DNA of 11,814 nucleotides from Clostridiales bacterium (GTDB lineage: Bacteria > Bacillota > Clostridia > Oscillospirales > Oscillospiraceae), in contig SFLD01000058.1 of NCBI GenBank assembly GCA_004553545.1, positions 1-11,814 on the forward strand, read 5' to 3'. Numbering within the stretch: the first letter of the stretch is position 1; each line of letters starts with the position of its first letter. Positions 1 through 6,745 of this stretch are shown here, piece after piece. The translations under genes and the position numbers were made by a program. The notes beneath the pieces were generated by a model. The model searched no databases, was not told the origin of the DNA, and saw only the letters and a list, made by a program, of their open reading frames with translations.

Positions 1-1341
1 CTTGTCGGTGTGGTCGCCGATGATCTTGATGGAGTTCTTGTTGGCGCCCACGGTGCCGTCGCCGCCGAGACCCCAGAACTTGCACTCGATGGTGCCGGGA
101 GCGGCCACGTTGGGGCACTCCACCTCGGGGAGGGAGAGGTTCGTGACGTCGTCCACGATGCCGATGGTGAACTGGCGCTTCATCTCAGCCTTCTGCAGCT
201 CGGTGTAGACCGCGAAGACGGACGCGGGAGGCGTATCCTTGCTGCCGAGGCCGTAGCGGCCGCCGATGACGGAGATGTCGGTCTTGCCGGCGTTGGCGAG
301 GGCGGTGACCACGTCCTGATAGAGGGGCTCGCCCTGGGAGCCGGGCTCCTTGGTACGGTCCAGGACGGCGATCTTCCTGCAGGTGGCGGGGATAGCGGAG
401 AGCAACTTGTCCGCCCGGAAGGGACGGTACAGGTGGACCTTCACCATGCCGACCTTCTCGCCGTGGCTGTTCAGGTAGTCGATGACCTCCTCGGCCACGT
501 TGCAGATGGAGCCCATGGCGATGATGACGCGGTCGGCGTCGGGCGCGCCATAGTAGTTGAAGAGCTGATAGTCGGTGCCCAGCTTCTCGTTGATCTTGGC
601 CATGTACTTCTCCACGACCTCGGGCAGGGCGTCGTAGCAGCTGTTACATGCCTCGCGGTGCTGGAAGAAGATGTCGCCGTTCTCGTGGCTGCCGCGCATG
701 GAGGGGCGCTCGGGGTTCAGAGCGTGGGCGCGGAAGGCGTTGACGGCATCAAAGTCGCACATCTCGGCCAGGTCCTTGTAGTCCCAGGCCGCCACCTTCT
801 GGATCTCGTGGGAGGTCCGGAAGCCGTCGAAGAAGTTGATGAAGGGCACCTTGCCCTCGATGGCGGCGAGGTGCGCCACGGGCGCCAGGTCCATGATCTC
901 CTGGGGATCGTTCTCGCAGAGCATGGCGAAGCCGGTCTGGCGGCAGGCCATGACGTCGGAGTGATCGCCGAAGATGTTCAGCGCGTGGGTGGCAACGGTG
1001 CGGGCGGACACGTGGAACACGCAGGGCAGCTGCTCCGCCGCAATCTTAAACATGTTGGGGATCATCAGCAGCAGGCCCTGGGACGCCGTATAGGTGGTGG
1101 TCAGGGCGCCGGCAGCCAGGGAGCCGTGGACCGTGCCGGAAGCGCCGGCCTCAGACTGCATCTCCATGACCTTGACCCGGGAGCCGAAGATGTTCTTGCG
1201 GCCGGCCGCGGACCACTGGTCCACCAGGTCAGCCATGGGGGAGGACGGCGTGATGGGATAGATGCCCGCCACCTCGGTGAACGCGTAGCTGACATACGCT
1301 GCCGCGTTGTTGCCGTCCATGGAATGGAACTCTCTTGCCAT
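1..1341 (-). CDS. nifJ: Pyruvate:ferredoxin (flavodoxin) oxidoreductase, N-terminal 447 codons (runs off the left edge)
   Basis: Oxidises pyruvate with CoA to acetyl-CoA and CO2, passing electrons to ferredoxin; a cytoplasmic thiamine diphosphate (TPP) and iron-sulfur enzyme of anaerobes. The visible protein starts MAREFHSMDGNNAAAYVSYA and has the pyruvate-binding motif YPITPSSPMAD with Thr31, the TPP-activating Glu64 in EMQSEAGASG, and Arg114 in HVSART. These numbers match the well-studied single-chain Desulfovibrio enzyme. Domain I is about residues 1-255, domain II about 256-415, and the gamma-like domain III begins near GLGGDGTVGANKNSIKIIGD (424-443). The family is about 1,170-1,200 residues, so roughly 60% lies outside the window, including the ferredoxin-like 4Fe-4S and C-terminal TPP domains. 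The ATG at 1341-1339 is set by AGGAGG (plus-strand cctcct 1350-1355), 8 bases away. No frameshift is seen. Identification is very secure. Confidence 0.97.
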   Translation of the reverse strand, partial: MAREFHSMDGNNAAAYVSYAFTEVAGIYPITPSSPMADLVDQWSAAGRKNIFGSRVKVMEMQSEAGASGTVHGSLAAGALTTTYTASQGLLLMIPNMFKIAAEQLPCVFHVSARTVATHALNIFGDHSDVMACRQTGFAMLCENDPQEIMDLAPVAHLAAIEGKVPFINFFDGFRTSHEIQKVAAWDYKDLAEMCDFDAVNAFRAHALNPERPSMRGSHENGDIFFQHREACNSCYDALPEVVEKYMAKINEKLGTDYQLFNYYGAPDADRVIIAMGSICNVAEEVIDYLNSHGEKVGMVKVHLYRPFRADKLLSAIPATCRKIAVLDRTKEPGSQGEPLYQDVVTALANAGKTDISVIGGRYGLGSKDTPPASVFAVYTELQKAEMKRQFTIGIVDDVTNLSLPEVECPNVAAPGTIECKFWGLGGDGTVGANKNSIKIIGDHTDK

Positions 1342-1856
1342 ATAGTATGCCTCCTGATTCTTTTCTACCGCGCCAGGCGGCGGCTGGAACTGCCTCTCTT
1401 TCCACGGGGGAAATGCCGGTCCCATGGGGGCGATCGCCTCCCTGCTCCGCCCTTTCGCCCTGCCGGAAGCCAGCGCGGAAGAGGGGAAGCCTTCCTTCCG
1501 GGAAGACGCCCTGCCCCATTGAACCGATGGTATTTTACCACCCCTTTTCCCGCCTGTAAATGGTGAAATTGTGACTTTTTTCTCAATCCATTCCGGTTTG
1601 TGCCGAAGCGTCAAAAATTTTCCGGAATTTTCGGCAGTTTTTCGGCTTTTCCCTCGCTATTCCGGGAAAAGTGTAGTAAAATAGCACTGAAATCCGGGCA
1701 AATTTTCTACCGGTCTGGCAACCTTGCATTTTTCAGACAACTTCCGGCTTCGCAATTGTTTTCTCCCCTGGCCACCGTCTGGAAAGGTTTCCATTCTTCC
1801 GTCTTTCCCTTACCATTCCATCGAGGAATGGATCATCTTGTCAGGAGGGATCATGT
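1342..1856. other. Divergent intergenic region between nifJ and comM
   Basis: 515 bases with no convincing gene. The left part is the nifJ leader and promoter. The stretch 1561-1842 is AT-richer than its surroundings and should carry the comM promoter, but no good -35/-10 pair was found. Near the comM end lie two small hairpins: TGGAAA-GG-TTTCCA (1780-1793) and CCATTCC-ATCGA-GGAATGG (1813-1831). The second ends 11 bases before the comM ribosome binding site (1843-1848). Their role is unknown. Confidence 0.6.
1532..1560 (-). promoter_or_regulatory. Sigma-A type promoter for nifJ, extended -10
   Basis: Read on the minus strand: -35 TTTACA (1560-1555), a 17-base spacer, and -10 TAAAAT (1537-1532) preceded by TGG, giving an extended -10 (TGGTAAAAT). 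Transcription should start near 1525, leaving a leader of about 185 bases before the nifJ start. The leader is GC-rich with local inverted repeats, for example the perfect palindrome GGCGATCGCC at 1429-1438. I do not recognise a riboswitch class in it. Confidence 0.7.
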
Positions 1857-3360
1857 ATGGTCGTTACGGTGCGTTCCCTGGGACTCTCCGGACTGGAGGG
1901 CTACCCGGTCTTTGCGGAGTGCTTCCTCTCCGGCGGGCTCCCGGCCTTTGACATCGTGGGCCTGCCGGACGCCGCCGTCCGGGAGGCCCGGGAGCGGGTC
2001 CGGGCCGCCGTGAAAAACTGCGGGGCGAAGTTCCCCGTGAGCCGCATCACCGTGAACCTGGCCCCGGCGGGCACCAAGAAGGCCGGCACGGTCTATGACC
2101 TGCCCATCCTTCTCGGCATCCTGGCGGCGAACGGCGACCTGCCGCCCCTGCCGGAGGACGCGGCCTTTCTGGGCGAGCTCTCCCTTACCGGCTCCCTCCG
2201 GGGCGTCACCGGCGTCCTGCCCATGGCGCTGGCCGCCCGGGCAGCCGGCATCCGCACCCTCTACGTCCCGGCGGAGAACGCCGCCGAGGCCACCCTGGCC
2301 CAGGGCCTCACGGTCTACGGGCCGAAGGATGTCACAGAGCTTCTCTCCCATCTCCGGGGCGAGACGCCCCTTGCCCCCGCCCCGGCCTGGGAGCCGGAGG
2401 CGGAGGACCTCTCCGCCCTGCCGGACTTCCGGGATGTCATGGGCCAGGAGAACGCCAAGCGGGCCCTGGAGATCGCCGCCGCCGGAGGCCACAACGTGCT
2501 TCTCATCGGCTTTCCCGGCGCGGGCAAGTCCATGCTGGCCCGGCGGCTCCCCTCCATCCTGCCGGAGCTCACCCGCCCGGAGGCCCTGGAGAGCAGCGCC
2601 GTCTGGTCCATCGCCGGACCCCCTCCTGACCCGCCGCCCCTTCCGCGCCCCGCACCACAGCTCCTCCGTCTCCGCTCTCGCGGGCGGCGGGCCTCTCATG
2701 CGCCCCGGGGAGATCAGCCTCGCCCACAACGGCGTCCTCTTCCTGGATGAGCTGCCGGAGTTCCGCCGGGACGTGCTGGAGGCCATGCGCCAGCCCCTGG
2801 AGGAGGGCACCGTCACCGTGGCCCGGGCCGCCGGGACGCTGCAGCTCCCCGCCCGCTTTCAGCTCATCTGCGCCATGAATCCCTGCCGCTGCGGCTGGCG
2901 GGGCCATCCCAGCGGCAAGTGCCATTGCTCCGACCGGGAGGTGGAGAAGTACGTGGAGAAGATCTCCGGCCCGCTCCTGGACCGCATCGATCTCCACGTC
3001 AGCGTCCCCTCCGTGGAGTATGAGGCCATGCGCCGGAAGGAGACCCCCGAGTCCTCCGCCGACATCAAGCGGCGGGTGGACGCCGCCCGGGCCCGTCAGG
3101 CGGAGCGCTTCGCCGGCACCGGCGTCCTCTGCAACGCCGCCATGCGCCCGGACCAGATGGCGGCGTTCTGTTCCCTGGACGCCGCCGGGGAAAAGCTCAT
3201 GGAGGGCGCCTTCCGCCGGATGGGCCTCACCGCCCGCAGCCACGACCGCATCCTCCGGGTGGCCCGCACCATCGCGGACCTGGAAGGCTCCGACAATATT
3301 GAGGCCCCCCACCTGGCGGAGGCCATCCAGTTCCGCAACACCGACATCCTGAAGGGCTGA
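1857..3360 (+). pseudogene. comM: ComM/YifB-family Mg-chelatase-like AAA+ ATPase, broken by a frameshift at about 2619
   Basis: ComM is a hexameric AAA+ helicase that promotes branch migration during recombination of incoming DNA in natural transformation; the YifB name is used where competence is not shown. The start ATG 1857 follows AGGAGG (1843-1848) by 8 bases. Frame 1 (1857 to about 2618) gives the N-terminal domain (VRSLGLSGLEGYPV, GLPAFDIVGLPDAAV) and Walker A GFPGAGKS (residues 218-225) up to SAVWSIAG. The next conserved segment, PLLTRRPFRAPHH, is in the +1 frame (from 2620) and continues with Walker B GVLFLDELPEF (2731-2763), the Cys-rich NPCRCGW...CHCS segment, LLDRIDLHVSVP and the C-terminal lid, to the stop at 3360. 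Frame 1 itself ends at 2750. About six residues usually found between SIAG and LLT are missing, so a net loss of roughly 17 bases (2 modulo 3) explains both changes. Otherwise the length (about 500 codons) is normal. As written, the product would end before Walker B and be inactive. Assembly error is possible. Confidence 0.88.
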
Positions 3361-3366
3361 CCCCCT

Positions 3367-3394
3367 TTGCAATTGCCCGAAACCGTGCTATAAT
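3367..3394 (+). promoter_or_regulatory. Sigma-A type promoter for thiI-cinA, extended -10
   Basis: -35 TTGCAA (3367-3372), a 16-base spacer, and a consensus -10 TATAAT (3389-3394) preceded by TGC, so a perfect extended -10. It lies just after the comM stop, so thiI-cinA has its own transcription regardless of the damaged gene upstream. The predicted leader is about 45 bases. Confidence 0.75.
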
Positions 3395-3414
3395 ATTTTA
3401 TTCGCCATCATTCC

Positions 3415-3429
3415 GAGGCCCACGGCCTC
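3415..3429 (+). other. Small hairpin in the thiI leader
   Basis: GAGGCC-CAC-GGCCTC is a perfect 6-bp stem with a 3-base loop followed by TTT, five bases before the thiI ribosome binding site (AGGAGG 3435-3440). It could be a weak terminator for comM transcripts or a leader structure that affects thiI translation. The sequence alone cannot decide. Confidence 0.35.
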
Positions 3430-3446
3430 TTTCCAGGAGGTTCCCT

Positions 3447-4706
3447 ATGTGTGAGATCGAAACCGCCGCCCCCGAGACCCCCGTCCTGCCGCCGGAGCTC
3501 TTCCTGCTGAAGCTGGGCGAGGTGGTGCTCAAGGGGCTCAACCGCAGCCATTTTGAGGATAAGCTCATGGCCAACGTGGCCCGCCGCCTCCGGCCCCTGG
3601 GCACCTTCCGCATCTACACCCGCCAGAGCACCATCTATGTGGAGCCCCAGAGCTGCGTCACGGATATGGACGCCGTCTACCGGGCCTGCAGCCAGATCTT
3701 CGGCATCGTCAGCGTGGTCCGGGCCGTCCCCTGCGAGAAGAGCGTCCCCGCCATCGTGGAGACCGCCAGGGTCTACCTGGCCCCGGAGTTCGCGAAGGCC
3801 AAGGACTTCAAGGTGGAGAGCAAGCGGGCGGACAAGCGCTTCCCCTTAAACTCCATCCAGCTCTCCCAGCAGGTGGGGAGCCTCCTCCACCGGGCCTTCC
3901 CCAAGACCGCCGTCAACGTCCACGACCCGGAGCTCACGGTCTACGTGGAGATCCGGGAGCGGGCGGCCTACGTCCACGGCCCCGCCCTCCCCGGCGCGGG
4001 GGGCCTGCCTGTGGGCATGGGCGGCAAGGCCGTCTCCCTGCTCTCCGGCGGCATCGACAGCCCCGTGGCCTCCTGGATGATGGCCCGCCGGGGCGTCTGG
4101 CTGGAGATGGTCCACTTTGAGTCCCCGCCCTACACCTCCCCCCAGGCCCAGGAGAAGGTGCTGCGCCTGGCCCAGGAGCTGGCCCCCTGGTGCGGGCAGC
4201 TCCTCGTCCACATCGTCCCCTTCACGGAGATCCAGGAGGAGATCCGCCGCGCCTGCCCGGAGGAGTACTTCACCCTCATCATGCGCCGCTTCATGATGCG
4301 CCTGGCCCAGGCCGTGGCCCGGCAGCAGGGCTGCCAGGCCCTGGTCACCGGCGAGTCCCTGGGCCAGGTGGCGAGCCAGACCATGGCGTCCCTCGCCGTC
4401 ACGGAGAACGCCGTGGACATGCCCATCCTCCGCCCCCTCATCGGCATCGACAAGGTGGAGATCATCCACACCTCCCGCCGCATCGGCACCTACGAGACCT
4501 CCATTCTGCCCTTTGAGGACTGCTGCACCGTCTTCACCCCCCGCCATCCTAACACCCGCCCCCGGATCGAGGATGTCGCCGCCGCCGAGAGCGCCCTGGA
4601 TGTGGACGCCCTCATGGAAAAGGCCCTCTCCGGCATCCAGCGGGTCCGCATCAAGAACGACGGCACCCTCGTCCGCCTGACGGACGAGCGTCCCCCCAGA
4701 ATCTAA
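3447..4706 (+). CDS. thiI: tRNA 4-thiouridine sulfurtransferase ThiI
   Basis: Transfers sulfur, taken as persulfide from a cysteine desulfurase, to uridine 8 of tRNA; in some bacteria also to the ThiS carrier for the thiamine thiazole ring. The 419 residues show an N-terminal ferredoxin-like region (LLKLGEVVLKGLNRSHFEDKL, a ThiI signature), a THUMP RNA-binding domain to about residue 175, and an AANH/PP-loop ATPase domain with SGGIDSPVAS starting at Ser200. Near the C-terminus is TYETSILPFEDCCTVFTPRH. The protein ends soon after, so there is no C-terminal rhodanese domain. That matches the short form of Gram-positives rather than the E. coli form. The ATG at 3447 is 6 bases after AGGAGG (3435-3440). 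It has an N-terminal extension of about 15 residues relative to the core. It is co-transcribed with cinA (18-base gap). No cysteine desulfurase gene is adjacent here. Confidence 0.96.
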   Translation: MCEIETAAPETPVLPPELFLLKLGEVVLKGLNRSHFEDKLMANVARRLRPLGTFRIYTRQSTIYVEPQSCVTDMDAVYRACSQIFGIVSVVRAVPCEKSVPAIVETARVYLAPEFAKAKDFKVESKRADKRFPLNSIQLSQQVGSLLHRAFPKTAVNVHDPELTVYVEIRERAAYVHGPALPGAGGLPVGMGGKAVSLLSGGIDSPVASWMMARRGVWLEMVHFESPPYTSPQAQEKVLRLAQELAPWCGQLLVHIVPFTEIQEEIRRACPEEYFTLIMRRFMMRLAQAVARQQGCQALVTGESLGQVASQTMASLAVTENAVDMPILRPLIGIDKVEIIHTSRRIGTYETSILPFEDCCTVFTPRHPNTRPRIEDVAAAESALDVDALMEKALSGIQRVRIKNDGTLVRLTDERPPRI

Positions 4707-4724
4707 GGCAAAGGAAGGATCCCT

Positions 4725-5984
4725 ATGCTCCATCACACCGCCGAGATCGTCGCCGTTGGCACGGAGCTGCTGCTGGGCAGCATCGCCAACACCAACGCCC
4801 AGTACCTCTCCCAGGAGCTCAACGCCCTGGGCATCGGCGTCTGCTACCACACCGTGGTGGGGGACAATCCGGAGCGCCTCCGGAAGGTCCTGGCCATCGC
4901 CCGAGAGCGGGCAGACATCGTCATCACCACCGGCGGCCTCGGCCCCACCTACGATGACCTGACGAAAACCGTGGTGGCGGAGAGCTTCGGCCGGAAGCTC
5001 GTCTACCACCCGGAGATCGAGGCCGTCATCCGCCGCTTCTTCGAGACCTCCATGCATGTCCCCATGACGGAGAATAACCTCCAGCAGGCGTGGCTCCCGG
5101 AGAACTGCACCGTCCTCCCCAACGCCGCCGGCACGGCCCCCGGCTGCGCCTTTGAGGAGGGCGGCCTCCACGTCCTGATGCTCCCCGGCCCGTCCCACGA
5201 GCTGGAATGCGTCTTTGAGCGGGAGGCCAAAAAATACCTCCAGGCCCTGAGCCAGGAGGTCATCCGCTTCCACGACATCCGCTCCTTCGGCCTGGGGGAG
5301 TCCGCCGTGGAGGACTTCCTCCGCGCCCAGATGGAGCGCATGGTGAACCCCAGCCTCGCGACCTACGCCAAGCCCTCGGAGGTCCGCCTCCGGGCCACCG
5401 CCCGGGCCGCCACGGAGGCCGAGGCCGAGGAAATGCTTGCCCCCGTGGTGGCGGAGGTCAGGGCCGTCCTGGGGGACTACGTCTACGGCGTGGATGTGGA
5501 GAGCCTCCCCGCCGCCTGCCTTGCCCTCCTCAAGGAACGCGGCCAGACCTTCGCCACGGCGGAGAGCTGCACCGGCGGCCTCCTCTCTCAGGAGATCACG
5601 GCCCTCCCCGGCTCCAGCGCCGTCTACCGGGGCGGCGTGGTCAGCTATTGGACGGAGATCAAGGCCAGCGTCCTGGGGGTGCCCCAGGACCTCCTGGACC
5701 AGCATGGCGCCGTCTCCGAGCCCACCGCCCGGGCCATGGCGGAGGGGGCGCGACGCCTCACCGGGGCGGACTTCGCCCTCAGCGTCACCGGCGTGGCGGG
5801 GCCGGACCCCGACGAGCGGAATAACCCCGTGGGCCGGGTCTTCGTGGGCCTCGCGACCCCCACCGGCACCTACTGCCGCCATCTGGAGCTGGGCCGCCGC
5901 CAGCGCGCCCGGATCCGGGATCTCGCCGCCAACCACGCCTTTGATCTTTTGAGAAGATACCTCACCGGTCTTCCGGTGGAGTGA
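4725..5984 (+). CDS. cinA: CinA-family protein (competence/damage-inducible; nicotinamide-nucleotide amidase type)
   Basis: Full two-domain CinA of 419 residues. The N-terminal half is a molybdopterin-binding-like domain (EIVAVGTELLLGSIANTNAQ; GGLGPTYDDLTK), which in studied members has ADP-ribose pyrophosphatase activity. The C-terminal half is the nicotinamide mononucleotide (NMN) deamidase domain with the catalytic serine motif AESCTGG (Ser281) and SVTGVAGPDPDERNNPVGRVF. The pair is thought to clean up pyridine-nucleotide breakdown products; in streptococci cinA is induced with competence and neighbours recA. Here it is the second gene of the thiI transcript. Its ATG 4725 has a GGAAGG ribosome binding site (4713-4718), 6 bases away. 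Length is normal and no lesion is seen. A strong terminator starts four bases after its stop. Confidence 0.96.
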   Translation: MLHHTAEIVAVGTELLLGSIANTNAQYLSQELNALGIGVCYHTVVGDNPERLRKVLAIARERADIVITTGGLGPTYDDLTKTVVAESFGRKLVYHPEIEAVIRRFFETSMHVPMTENNLQQAWLPENCTVLPNAAGTAPGCAFEEGGLHVLMLPGPSHELECVFEREAKKYLQALSQEVIRFHDIRSFGLGESAVEDFLRAQMERMVNPSLATYAKPSEVRLRATARAATEAEAEEMLAPVVAEVRAVLGDYVYGVDVESLPAACLALLKERGQTFATAESCTGGLLSQEITALPGSSAVYRGGVVSYWTEIKASVLGVPQDLLDQHGAVSEPTARAMAEGARRLTGADFALSVTGVAGPDPDERNNPVGRVFVGLATPTGTYCRHLELGRRQRARIRDLAANHAFDLLRRYLTGLPVE

Positions 5985-5987
5985 AGG

Positions 5988-6025
5988 AAAAGGGGAGCCG
6001 GACAGTTGTCCGCCCCCCCTTTTTT
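5988..6025 (+). terminator. Intrinsic terminator after cinA
   Basis: A long imperfect stem: AAAAGGGG on the left (5988-5995) pairs with the C-run and T-run on the right (6016-6023). The inner stem GGAC/GTCC closes on the loop AGTT (6004-6007). Two internal mismatches occur (5998/6013 and 5996/6015). The six-T tract 6020-6025 is part of the arm and the release tract. It ends the thiI-cinA transcript and would also partly work from the other strand. Confidence 0.8.
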
Positions 6026-6026
6026 C

Positions 6027-6236
6027 TGTCATCCCCAACGGACGGCCGAAGAATGGCCCCGGCATTGCGGGGCATCCCCCGCGGTGCCGTAGGACACGAC
6101 GACCTGACCGACGCCCCAAATTTCGGCACGGAATTTGGTCGGCGGAGGCCATTCCCTAGGTACGGCGGCCCGTTGCCCGTCCATCGTAAAAAGGACGGAT
6201 TCCCACGTCGGCCCGTTGGGCCTCCTCGGAATGACA
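6027..6236. repeat. 210-base MITE-like palindromic element with TGTCAT...ATGACA ends
   Basis: Starts TGTCATCCCC (6027) and ends CCTCGGAATGACA (6236), so its ends are inverted repeats of TGTCATnCC. It contains nested hairpins: a 13-bp stem with two G-T pairs (6060-6072 with 6077-6089, loop CATC), CCAAATT/AATTTGG (6116-6138), CCGTCC/GGACGG (6177-6198) and GGCCC-GTT-GGGCC (6210-6222). No sensible protein is encoded. It looks like a non-autonomous repeat or palindromic intergenic element lying directly after the cinA terminator. Element boundaries are inferred from the ends only. Confidence 0.5.
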
Positions 6237-6248
6237 AAGAATCAGGAC

Positions 6249-6284
6249 TGTCATTGCGAAGAGCGAAGCGACGCGGCGATCCGC
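6249..6284. repeat. Partial TGTCATTGCGA-type intergenic repeat
   Basis: TGTCATTGCGAAGAGCGAAG (6249-6268) and the following GCGACGCGGCGATCC are the left end of a dispersed repeat I know from many bacterial genomes, often mis-annotated as a short protein reading HCEERSDAAI. Its first seven bases are an inverted copy of the end of the preceding element (6230-6236 / 6249-6255), so two related elements sit head to head with a 12-base gap. No right end is visible. Confidence 0.45.
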
Positions 6285-6300
6285 ATCCCCCGTCCCCAAG

Positions 6301-6339
6301 GCTCCCTTGTGCAAAGGGAGCTGGCACGGCTTCGCCGTG
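6301..6339. repeat. Paired hairpins, palindromic intergenic repeat
   Basis: GCTCCCTT-GTGCA-AAGGGAGC (6301-6321) is a perfect 8-bp stem. It is followed after three bases by CACGGC-TTC-GCCGTG (6325-6339), a perfect 6-bp stem, then ACTGAGGGATTGTCC. I recognise this hairpin pair as a recurrent intergenic motif of clostridial genomes, from memory and not from a search. No open frame here looks like a real protein. Confidence 0.5.
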
Positions 6340-6414
6340 ACTGAGGGATTGTCCGAGGTTGCTGGACATTTTGGGGATGCTCTCTGCTCCGATTTCCACC
6401 CCTTCCTCGCGACC

Positions 6415-6473
6415 GCGGCGCAGACGCTTCGCTGTGCGCCGCTGGCCCGGGTGGTTGACGGAACCTTTCCGTC
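6415..6473. repeat. Two further hairpins in the repeat field
   Basis: GCGGCGCA (6415-6422) pairs with TGCGCCGC (6435-6442) across a 12-base loop, and GACGGAA-CCT-TTCCGTC (6457-6473) is a perfect 7-bp stem. They sit between the hairpin pair at 6301-6339 and the first GTAGGG unit. Neither has a T-tract, so neither looks like a terminator. Confidence 0.4.
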
Positions 6474-6477
6474 TTTC

Positions 6478-6504
6478 GTAGGGGCCGATGCCCACATCGG
6501 CCCG
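6478..6504 (+). repeat. GTAGGG palindromic unit, copy 1 (27 bases)
   Basis: GTAGGGGCCGATG, loop CCCA, then CATCGGCCCG. The stem is 9 bp, perfect (6482-6490 with 6495-6503). It has the same length and symmetry as the units at 6532, 6580, 6665 and 6719. The first four bases and the last base lie outside the stem. Confidence 0.65.
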
Positions 6505-6511
6505 TTGCTAG

Positions 6512-6527
6512 GCACCACCTGTGGTGC
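6512..6527. repeat. Short hairpin between GTAGGG units 1 and 2
   Basis: GCACCAC-CT-GTGGTGC, a 7-bp inverted repeat with a 2-base centre (probably a 4-base loop in RNA). It lacks the GTAGGG start and has no T-tract. It is probably part of the same composite repeat block. Confidence 0.35.
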
Positions 6528-6531
6528 TTCC

Positions 6532-6558
6532 GTAGGGCGGGGTGACCTCACCCCGCCG
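6532..6558 (+). repeat. GTAGGG palindromic unit, copy 2 (27 bases)
   Basis: GTAGGGCGGGGTGA, centre CC, TCACCCCGCCG. The 10-bp stem is perfect (6536-6545 with 6548-6557). Both the start (GTAGGG) and total length match copy 1, while the stem sequence is different. Confidence 0.65.
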
Positions 6559-6579
6559 CGAACGCCTCCAGTCCATCCT

Positions 6580-6606
6580 GTAGGGGGCGGGCTCCGTCCC
6601 GCCCCG
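6580..6606 (+). repeat. GTAGGG palindromic unit, copy 3 (27 bases)
   Basis: GTAGGGGGCGGG, loop CTCCGT, CCCGCCCCG. The 8-bp stem is perfect (6584-6591 with 6598-6605). The layout is the same as the other copies, again with its own stem sequence. Confidence 0.65.
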
Positions 6607-6664
6607 CTGGCAAGGTCCGTTTTTGCACCAATTCCCGTTGCTTCCTGAATACCTCTCCCACCGC

Positions 6665-6691
6665 GTAGGGGCGGACCTATGTGTCCGCCCG
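6665..6691 (+). repeat. GTAGGG palindromic unit, copy 4 (27 bases)
   Basis: GTAGGGGCGGAC, loop CTATGT, GTCCGCCCG. The 8-bp stem is perfect (6669-6676 with 6683-6690). It forms the left arm of a larger inverted pair with copy 5: 24 of 27 positions match after reverse complementing. Confidence 0.65.
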
Positions 6692-6718
6692 CGAATGGGT
6701 CCCGCAAAGAACCGCATC

Positions 6719-6745
6719 CGGGCCGACACATCGGTCGGCCCCTAC
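6719..6745 (-). repeat. GTAGGG palindromic unit, copy 5, inverted (27 bases)
   Basis: On the minus strand it reads GTAGGGGCCGAC, loop CGATGT, GTCGGCCCG, with an 8-bp stem (plus coordinates 6720-6727 with 6734-6741). It differs from copy 4 at three unit positions. Two of these (9 and 22) pair with each other and are swapped G-C to C-G, which keeps the stem intact. Confidence 0.65.

Noticed and set aside
10..1566. 518-codon plus-strand open frame
   Set aside because: It is antisense to nifJ, low in complexity (rich in Gly, Val, Asp, His), and arises from the GC-skewed third positions of the real gene.
1677..1682. TAAAAT as -10 of a comM promoter
   Set aside because: No acceptable -35 at 16-19 bases and no extended -10 TG, so it was not listed as a promoter.
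3846..6152. 768-codon minus-strand open frame
   Set aside because: It lies antisense to thiI and cinA, has a repetitive Gly/Ala/Asp/His composition, and no family motif. The plus-strand genes are unmistakable.
5981..6731. Several open frames of 70-190 codons on both strands in the repeat field
   Set aside because: They follow palindromic repeats, including the familiar spurious HCEERSDAAI translation, overlap each other in all frames, and lack ribosome binding sites.
6478..6745. CRISPR-like array
   Set aside because: Units are regular in length, but spacers range from 21 to 58 bases, one unit is inverted, the stem sequences vary, and no cas genes are present.
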